DNA from: Vanilla planifolia | Lineage: Eukaryota; Streptophyta; Magnoliopsida; Asparagales; Orchidaceae | NCBI GenBank assembly: GCA_023846275.1 | Contig: JAIUJO010000231.1 | Coordinates: 557,001-621,000, forward strand | Length of the DNA stretch: 64,000 nt | Direction: 5' to 3' | In this document: in pieces, positions 54,901 to 64,000 of the stretch | How the letters are laid out: every line of letters begins with the position of its first letter | Position numbering within the stretch: the first letter of the stretch is position 1 | Translations under genes and position numbers: made by a program | The notes under the pieces: model-generated | Told to the model about the DNA's origin: nothing | The model's database searches: none | Seen by the model: only the letters and a program-made list of their open reading frames with translations

Positions 54901-57589
54901 GAAAGATAGATTATAATATATGTATTGTGAACAAAAATGTCTCTTAATACTAATAAAACCATAAGAATAAATTTTTAAATTAACACAAATGAATGTATGA
55001 TTAGATAGTGGTGGATAAGATGAGTCCAAGGAACTTTCTTTCATCTCGAACACACCTCTTTTTTAAGTTAATACAAATTACAAAAATAAATAAACATATA
55101 TAATAATAAATTATTATTTTAAGTTTAAGTATATTAAAATCCTTGGTAAGAGAAATTAAAACCACACAATATGACGAAATAAAAGTGATATAAAGCTAAA
55201 ACTAGAGGATAATTAAAGGGTCTTCTTTACTAATTCAAAGAAAAAACTTTGTAGAAATTAGAGTAGTTATGTTACAAGGTTACATTCGAAGATACTTAGG
55301 TGGTCAAGTTAACATCTTTAGTAGTTAAATGAGATACCAATTGAAATATGAAGTAGAATACACCAAAATACTTGAAATAAAAAATTTAAAAATATGAAAA
55401 TAATTACTTAATTTAATAGAGCTTTTGGAGATGAGTTCTATGACATTCGTTTAATCTCAATCAAATTTCATTTGCAATTATATAAGTTCAAATAAAAATT
55501 ATTTTTTTCAATAATAAGTAATTACATATTAAAGTTGAATATGAAACTTTGAGGCACAATAATATAATTAAATAAAGCAATGTAAAAGTCACGTGAGGTA
55601 AGATATAGCATTTTTAGTACTATAACCAAATCAAAGAAAAAATTTGATGAAATGAGATAATGTTTATGAGCATGTCGCATTCTGATATACAGAGAAGATA
55701 GAGTGTAACACTCTTAATCCTTAAATCAAGTGCCAATCAAAATATCTCATAAAATATTCAAAAACTATAGAAGATGAAATGTTAAAGATTAAGAAATTAA
55801 TACCTAAATGGATACAGCTCATCAAAGCTAATCCAATGATGTTTGTTCCATCTCAGTAAGACCTCATCTTAAATTACTATAAAGTGACAAAATAAGAAGC
55901 ATAAGTAATAATAAATTATTAGTTTAATATTTGGTTTACAAAATATATAAAAGAATAAATGAGTTAAATTGAAGAAATTCTTACATCCCAATCAAGGTTA
56001 TGAAATTATAAAACAAGTGGAGATGCAAGGTTACATAATAAAATAACTAAATCAAACAAAAAAATAAAATGTCTCCAAGACACAAAAGTGATTGAGTGAA
56101 ACATCCCTAATAGTGAAATCATATACTAAAAAAATGTCTCCATAAGCATATTAGAACTCTAAATAATGAAATTTTTAAAAATATAAAAACTAATATTTAA
56201 AATTAAATATCACATTAAAAGAAGTCCAACAATAATATTTTCATGTCATTTAGATCTTATTTTTAATTACTAAAAATTAGTAATTCAAATAAATAAGGTG
56301 TGCCTAACCATTTTTGTTTGGCCCCAATTGAACCTCATTTCGAATACTCTAAATTATAAAAATAATTGAGCATAAAAAAATAAATTGTTATTTTAATACA
56401 AGATATATGTATATTACAAATAAAATGAGATAATTTGATGCATTGCAATATAACAGGATTAAAGTAATGTAATGATAACACATGAGGAGAATTTGAATTT
56501 GATAATAATATAACCAAATCAAAGAAAAACATTTGAAGAAATGAGTTAAGTTATACAGGAAAAATATCATTCTAAGATACAAAGCAGATCCAATATGACA
56601 TCTTCAATCATTAAATCTTGTATGATTCAAAATGCCCCATTAAAGAAGTTAAAATGCTTTAGACTAACATACTAAAAATATCTAAAAGAATGTTTAACAG
56701 TATAGACCTTGAGTAAAGAAGTCCAATAATATTTTTTCATCTTTATTAAACTTGAATTGGAATTACTTCAAATTGGAATGTAAGTAAGCAAAAATATTAA
56801 TAAATTATAATTTTAGCATTAACGAAACACATATTAAAGAAACTTTTTATAAATTAAAGAATTGTATAGTCATACATGTGGATATTTGGAGTTACCTAGT
56901 AATATAAACCAATAAAAAAACTTTGATTAGAAAACCAATTTTGTCGGAATGTCGTACTCTGAGATCAATGAAAATTGAGACAAACATGCTCGATTATCAA
57001 ATTATGCAAGAATTGAAATACCTCATTAAATAAGATAATATATTGAAAATAAAATATTTGAAAATACAGAAATTGATGTTTTTAGATAAAGTCGATTAAG
57101 GCAAAAATGCATAATTTTTCTCATCTCAATTAGATCTCATTTCAAACTATAATCAATTGCAAAAAGAAGTTAAACATAAAATAACAATTAAGTGTTATTT
57201 TATATATTAAGTTTATATATGTTAAAGTTAAACTGAGAAAAATTAGATTAATATAATATAATCAAATCAAAAGAAAATTATAGGTCACACAACAAACAAG
57301 ATAGACTAACTTAGAAAAATAACCAAATCAAAGTAAAACATTTCAACAAGTGAAACATAATGTGCATGAAAGTACCATTCTAACATAGTGAGGAATTAAT
57401 TTGTAACATCCTCAATCATTACATTAGTTAGGAATCGATATAGGTCATAAAGTTTTCCAAAAACCTAAAAAATATTTAAAAATATGGATATTAATATAAT
57501 TTCAAATAGATTATCGAGATGGGCCAACTTACTTTTTTAGAACAGAATTCATTTCGAATTATTACCGATTACCAAAGAAAATAAAAACA

Positions 57590-57661
57590 AATACTAGTAA
57601 TTTATTCTTTTTTTTTTTGATAAAATGAAATACTAGTACTACAATACTAGTAATTTATTCT
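57590..57661 (-). mobile_element. 34-bp LINE/SINE-type insertion with 19-bp target duplication
   Basis: The 19-mer 'aatactagtaatttattct' occurs at 57,590-57,608 and, identical, at 57,643-57,661. Between them lie 34 bases starting with a run of about 10 T, then 'gataaaatgaaatactag' and 'tactac'. Read on the - strand this is a short body ending in TTTTATC followed by poly(A), flanked by a perfect target-site duplication, the hallmark of target-primed reverse transcription. Removing the 34 bases plus one 19-mer gives a normal monomer, with 'ataataataaattattatt' in its expected place, so this is a clean insertion. The body is very short, consistent with extreme 5' truncation of a LINE or SINE. 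The body shares ACTAGTATT with the target, so a template-switch duplication is an alternative. Confidence 0.75.
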
Positions 57662-60600
57662 GATAATAAGTAAATGTACCTTAAACTTTAAATGAGATAA
57701 ATGGAAGTAATGTGCCATTTCTAAATCAAATCATTGTAAAGTTCTAGCAATCAGTTTTTTAAGTTACATAAAAATACAAAAATGTTAAATAAAAGAGTAA
57801 TGAAATGAGATACACTATATAAATAATTTATATTCTGGGAAATTAAAGAGATTTTGTGTAATTTCCTCAATAGATAAAAAAAAGTAAAAATCAAAACATC
57901 TTGTAAAACATGAAAAAGGTCATGGAACATAAATATAAAAAAATTATTATTTAAAGAAAGAAAGGTTGTCAAGATGAGAGCAGTGTCATTTGTTCATGTC
58001 ATTTGGACTTAGTTTAGAAATACTATGAATTACTAAATCAAATATACATAGATAACAATAAGTTATATTTTAATTATAAAAAATATATATTAAAGCTAAA
58101 GAATCATAAACTAAAGCTATGCAATAAATCGAAATTGAAGCGAAGTAAACGTTACATGAGAAGTGATTCTGAGTCACATAGAATTAAAACCAAATCAAGG
58201 AAAACTTTTGTAAAGATAAGAAAAATTTTATAAGAATGTTGCATACCAATATGATAATAAAAACAAATTTAACATCCTTTATCATTAATTTAGCTTGAAT
58301 CAAAATATCTCATAAAACATACAAAAATCTAAGAAAATTAAAAATTTAAGAATATAAAAATGAATATTTAATTTAATATTATTCATCAAGACAAGTCTAA
58401 TGATGTTACATTAATCTCAATCACATATTGTTAAGATTTTCGTACAATCAACAAATTAGAAAAGATTAAACAATAATAAATTATTATATTAACATTTTAA
58501 AGATATATATTAAATCAAAAATAAAACAAATTGAAGGAACATAATATAATAAAACAAAGCTAATGTGATGGTCACAAGAGAGGAGATATAGTGCTATATA
58601 TTAAAATAAAATAATCAAAGGAAAAAATCTAATAAATAGGACAAAAGGTTTAGGAAAATTGAATTCCAAGATAATAAGAACCATTAAGTCTAACATTCTT
58701 AATCGTCAAATTATCTAAGAATTAAAATATCTAGTAAAGCATGCTAAAACTATACAAGATAAAAAATTTTAAAACACAAAAAATGAAAAATTAATTATTT
58801 ATACCCATAAGGAGGAGTCAAAAGTTGTTTGCTTCTTCCCATTAAGAATTTTTCTGGAATTAGCTCAAACTATCAAAGTAAATAAGCACAAAAAATTATA
58901 AACAATTATTTAAAATTTAGGTCAATATATATAAATACTAAAATAAGATAAATTGAAGTAATTTAATTAACAAAATCAAATCAATCTAAAGGTTGCTTCA
59001 TGTGAGATTCAAAGATGCATTATAGTTGACCAAATCAAAGCTAGCCATTTGAAAAAAGGTGATAAAATGTGTGGAAAGTTGCATTCGAAGATACTAAAGA
59101 GATCGAATGTAGCATCCTTAATTGCTAGATGAGGGTAAGTTATAATGTCTCATAATGTATGCCAAAACATTAGAAAATAACATTTTTTTAAAATATAAAA
59201 AAGAACATTTAATTTGAACATAAGATGCCCATTAACATTTCTTTCATTTTGATCATACCTCATTTGGAATTATAATCAATTACAAAAATAAATAAACACA
59301 AAAATGAAAAATTATTGTTTTAATATTAAGTAAATAAATGTTATAGTTGAGGTAAGACAAATTGAAGGAATGAAATATAACCAAATAAAAATGATATAAA
59401 GGCAACACGAGGAGAGAATTAGAGTTACATTATTTTCCAAGCAAAGCCAAGCAAACACTTTGAAGTAAAGAAATAGTAATATGGGAAAATTGTTTTTCAA
59501 GATAGTAAGGAGATCAAGTGTAATATGTTAGATTATAAAATCAATTACAAATCAAAATGCTCCTTAAAACATGCAAAAAATTTAATTGAAATATATTTTA
59601 AAAAATAGAAATTAACAATTAATTATACAGTGCTCCTCAAGAAGAGTCAAATGGAGGTTATGATTTCTAAATTCAATCAAGTTTTAAATTACTACCAATT
59701 ATAAAAATAAATAACTGTTAATAATAATAAGTAACCAATTGAATATTAAGCAAAACTATATTAGTGCTAAAATGATATCAATTAAATAAAAAAATAATTA
59801 CTTAATTGTAGTAATATAAACGTTACATAAGAAGAAATTAAACATTAAAAATTAATAAAACAAAACATTTAATGAAATGTGATAAACTTTTTAAGAAAGT
59901 GGCATTTAGAGAAACTAAAAAGATCGAGTGTAATATAATTGATCATAAAATAAAAATAATAATCAAACTATCATATAAAGTAAACAAAAATCCTTCAAAA
60001 TAAAATTTTTAAAAACATAGAAATGAATATTTGAAAATGAGAGAGCTCATCAAGATGAGTCAAATGAAAATTTGTTTTATCTCCATTTGAACATATTTGA
60101 AATTACTACAAAATAACTAAATTAAATAAGAATAAATATTAAAAAATTTGTATACTAACTATACATATATTAATGCTAAAATTTAAAAAAAATAAGGGAA
60201 CGTAACATATCAAAATTAAAGTGATGTGAAGGTCACATGAGATTAGATTTAGAGTTATTTAATAACATAACAAAATCAAAATCAAAGTGTATTATTTGGA
60301 GCAATAAGATAAATTTTGTGAGAAAGTAGCATTTCAATATTATTAATTATCAACTTATATTCGAAAAACTTCTTTTTAATGTAAGCCAAAAACTTTTTAA
60401 AATAAAATATTTTCAAGTAACAAAAAAGTGTATTTAATTAAATAGAGCTTGTCGAGATGAGTCCAATGATGTTTATTTCTCATGAATGGACCTCATTTGA
60501 AATTGCTATTAATTGCCATATTAAATGAGCAACAATAATAATTTACTATTATTTTCAATATTAAATAAATATATTAAATGTAAAATGTGATAAATTATAA

Positions 60601-63150
60601 AAAAAACTATCATTCCAAGATATAAAGGTGATGAAATGTAACATCCCTAATTGTCTAATCATATACTAATTAAAATGCCTTGTAAAACATGGTAAAGCCT
60701 TATAAAATAAAATATTAAAAAGATTAACAAATAATAATTAATTAAATAGGGGTTTTTTGACAAAATAATAATTATTTTGTCTCGATCACACCTCATCTGG
60801 AATTACAACTAATTACCTAAATAAGGAAGTATAATTAATAAAAAAACTATTTTTTAAATATTAAGTAAATATATATTATATGTAAGATATGACTAATTAA
60901 ATTACTGTAATATAACCAAGTCAAGGAGATTTAATGATCACATAAAAGGAGACTTAGAGTTACATAGCATTTTGACCAAATAAGAAAGAAAAAATAATAA
61001 AACGTGAGATCAATTGTAAAGGAAAATTACATTCTAAGACAATAAGGTGATCAAATATAATATTGTCGAAGGTCAAATCATATTCAAAGACAAATTAGAA
61101 TTGTAGAAATGAATGTTAAATGTGACAAGCTCAACAAGACAAATTAGAATAAAATTGAAGTATTACATTTCTTTTAAGTCAATATATATTAAAATTAAAG
61201 TGAGGTAAATTGAGTCACTATATTACAACCAAATCAAACTGATGTGAAGTTCACACAGCAAAACATTTAGGCTATATAATTCCATAATTAAATAAAAGAA
61301 AAATGTTCATGAATTGAGTAAAAGTTTACAATAAAGTTGCATTCCATAAAGTTAAGTGGAACGAGTGTAACACCATCAATTATGAAATAGGATACAAATC
61401 AAAATGTCTCATAAAACAATCAAAAACACTAGAAAAAAACTATTTATAACATAAATTTTTTAATTGAATAAGGGTCTCTAAGAGAGGTATAATAATGTTT
61501 CATTTGTCTTAATCAAACTTGCTTAGTGGTGCCATGAATTACCAATGTAAATAACAATAAATATTAATATTTCTTAAACATTAAACAAATATGTATTAAT
61601 GAAAATAAGATAAATTGAACTGATGCTATATCAAATAATGAAGAGGACGTAAATGTCACATATGAAGGGATGTAAAGTAACACAATAATTTGACATCTAT
61701 GCAAAAAATTTAAAAAAAGAGAAAAATTGGATGAGAAAGTTCCATTCCAATATATTAGACACATCAAGCATACATTTTTATCAGCAAATATGATTCAAAT
61801 TGAAATGTTTAGAAAAACTTGCGAAAGCCATGGAAAATAAAATATTTAAAATAATAAATTTTGTGCCATCTTCATCAGACATCATTTCGTATTAATGTGA
61901 ATTATAAAAATAAATAAGATTAAAAAAAATTTATTTTAGTATTAAGTAATTTTATATTAAAATGAAAATGAGATTATGTAAAGCAATCTAATATAACCAA
62001 ATCAAGGACATGTAAAGGTAACACATCCAAAGAATTAGAGTTTTCAAGTATTATTACCAAATAAGATGCAAATTTTTTAAGAAATGAAATAAATTATACT
62101 TAAAAGTTGCGCTCCAATATAATAAACAGATATAGTATAATATACATGATTATCAAATCATCTTTGAATGAAAATGTCTCAAAAAATATACCAAAACAAT
62201 TGAAAATAAATTATTAAATTTTAGAAATGAATACTTAATTTGGTATAGCTCATTCAAATCACTCTAATGAAGTTATTTCCATCTCATCAAACATCTATTT
62301 AAATTATAAGAAATTACAAAAGAAAATAAGGACAAATAATAAAAAGTTCTACATTTATAATGAATAAATATATATATTAAAGATTAATGACATAATTTGA
62401 AGCAATGTAGTATAACCAAATAAAAATATTGTAAACATCATATGAGAGAAGATTTGGTGTTACAATGTGACTACGAAATAAAAGTGGCAAATTAGAAATT
62501 ACTTAAATTACATTATATCTGGTATAACATCTTCAATTATGAAATAAGGTATACATAAAAGTCTTATAAAAAATGTAAATACAATAGAAAAATATTTAAA
62601 AATTGGAAACAAATATTTAATTGTGTATAACACATTGACACGAGTTCAATGATATTACTTTCTTGTCGATCAGACCTTGTTTAAAATTATTACAAATTAC
62701 AACAGTAAATATACATAAATAATAATAAAATATTATTTTAATATTATGCAACTATTTATCCAAGCTTATATTAGATAGAGTGATTCAATGTAATAGAACC
62801 AAATATAAGTAATATGAAGGTGAATTAAGAGAAGAATTAAGGATACATGGAAAGATTTCCAAAGTAATGCAAAAAACTTTAAGAAATGTAGTAAACATTG
62901 AGGGATAGTTTCATTTCAAAATATTAAAGAGATCAAATGTAATATCTTTGATTATGAAACTGGGTAGGAGTCAAAATGCCATTAAAGCATGCCAAAAATA
63001 AAAGAATTAAAATGTTTTAAAATATATGAAAGAATTTCTATATGAATAGAGTGTATTGAGAAAAGTCCAATCTGCTTTTCTTCATCTTGATTTCACCTTA
63101 TAAATATTTATAAAAAATTACTAGTATAAAGAAGTATAAATAATCACATA

Positions 63151-63167
63151 TTATTATTATTATTATT
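63151..63167. repeat. (TTA)n run
   Basis: A short perfect TTA trinucleotide run lies in the 'aataataaattattatt' segment of a monomer, a site that shows small trinucleotide expansions elsewhere too (for example near 19,078 and 48,160). Confidence 0.85.
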
Positions 63168-63477
63168 TAAATATTAAACAAATATATATTAAAGCTAAAA
63201 TAACATAAATTAAAGAAATGTACTAATATGATTGACACGATGTAGCAACTGCACTTGGCGAGATATACAACTACGTAGTAAAAAATTAAATCAAGGAGAA
63301 AAACTTGAAAAAATTATATAAATTGTATAAGAAATCTATATTCATGGGTACTAAGGCAGTTGAGTGTAACATCATTGAATATCAAACTAGGTATGAATAA
63401 ATATACTTAAAAATGTACAAAAATTGTAGAAATTAAAATGCTTTAAGATGGATAAGAGGAATATTTGATGAATTTAG

Positions 63478-63895
63478 CTCATCGAGATGAGTTTAATAAC
63501 TTTTTTTTTCATTTTAATTGAAGCTATTTTAAAATTAATAAAATTACAAAACAAAATATGCATAAATGATAGTAAAGTGTTATTGAAAGGCTATGAAAAT
63601 ATATATTCAAGTTGAAATGAGATAAATTGATTCATTGTATATAACTCAATCAAAGTGATGTAAATGTCACATGAGACAAGATTTAGAGTTATATAATAGT
63701 ATAACCAAATTAGACGAAAATAATGAACAAATAGGAAATATTTTACAAGAACGCTGCACTTGAAGATACTAGGGAGATCGTGTTTAACATACTTGATCAT
63801 ATAATTAGATATGAAACAAACTGTCATAAAAAGTGTGCTATGACCCTAAATAAGAAAATACTTATAAATATAAAATTGAATATTTAATTGAATAG
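63478..63895 (+). repeat. Representative satellite monomer
   Basis: One fairly complete unit, 420 bp from its anchor to the next. In order it holds: the dyad CTCATCGAGATGAG at 63,478-63,491; an AT-rich segment ending near 63,610; 'gagataaattga' near 63,620; a first 'ataactcaatcaaagtgatg' box at 63,641-63,660; GTCACATGAGA at 63,666-63,676; a second 'ataaccaaat' box at 63,701; the 'gatact...gagatcg' box at 63,763-63,780; a partial TTGATCAT dyad at 63,793-63,800; then an A-rich segment leading to the next anchor at about 63,896. The start point is arbitrary. I do not recognise this satellite as a named family. Confidence 0.8.
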
Positions 63896-64000
63896 AGCTT
63901 GTCAAAATGATTCCAATGAAATTTGTTTCATCTCAATGAGGCCTCATTTGTAATTACAATGGATTACTAAAGTATATAATCGTAAATAATAATAAATGAC

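Larger units (their letters stand above)
35336..64000 (+). repeat. Satellite block 4, direct orientation, ~70 monomers
   Basis: The longest block, running off the right edge. Anchor boxes recur at about 400-420 bp, for example near 40,440, 40,830, 41,240, 41,610, 42,020, then 57,975, 58,395, 58,810, 59,225, 59,640, 60,055, 60,455, and 63,060, 63,485, 63,905. Several units have internal deletions (near 36,680, 37,330, 43,400, 45,020, 48,200-48,430, 49,430, 51,780, 53,950 and 54,255), so spacing varies. The longest open frame in the window, 120 codons at 44,644-45,006 on the - strand, is a reading of one monomer and is Leu/Ile/Phe/Tyr-rich with no recognisable domain. No genes are supported. 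Confidence 0.93.

Noticed and set aside
9330..64000. CRISPR-like array or regularly spaced repeat system
   Set aside because: The repeats are ~400 bp, contiguous and diverged, without short identical repeats or unique spacers, and the context is eukaryotic.
1885..64000. CENP-B-box-type centromeric satellite
   Set aside because: No motif of the NTTCGNNNNANNCGGGN type was noticed in any monomer. A centromeric role is possible but has no sequence support here.

Overview
This is an AT-rich window from a large eukaryotic genome, most likely a plant. It has no bacterial gene organisation and I could support no intact protein-coding or RNA gene. The plant guess is an inference. It rests on a fossil LINE whose reverse transcriptase reads like the L1-type LINEs common in plants, on CpG sites decayed to TpG or CpA (cytosine methylation), and on the overall look of old heterochromatin.

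About 53 kb of the 64 kb is one family of strongly diverged tandem repeats with a monomer of about 400-420 bp. By hand I count roughly 130 copies. Layout: 1-960 has no recognised feature. 960-1,885 is a non-satellite flank followed by a short satellite block (1,885-3,300). About 3,300-6,400 is a decayed LINE on the + strand. 6,400-8,397 is unassigned. 8,398-9,330 is a second copy of the flank, followed by a long satellite block in the same orientation (9,330-25,655). 25,685-32,800 is the same satellite in inverted orientation. 32,800-35,335 is a non-satellite spacer, with the only coding-like low-AT patch outside the LINE. 35,336-64,000 is satellite again in the first orientation and runs off the window.

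Other structure includes a 2.3-kb segmental duplication (960-3,300 and 8,398-10,725), AT microsatellites grown out of the AT stretches of the monomer, and a 34-bp poly(T)-headed insertion with a perfect 19-bp target-site duplication at 57,590-57,661. Short open frames are scattered through the satellite (up to 120 codons, at 44,644-45,006). They encode Phe/Leu/Ile/Tyr-rich peptides, lie mostly on the T-rich strand and switch strand with the inverted block, so I treat them as composition artefacts.

I did not find a novel multigene system. The most informative content is the satellite family itself, its methylation-decay footprint, its inversion, the LINE fossil and the retrotransposition scar.
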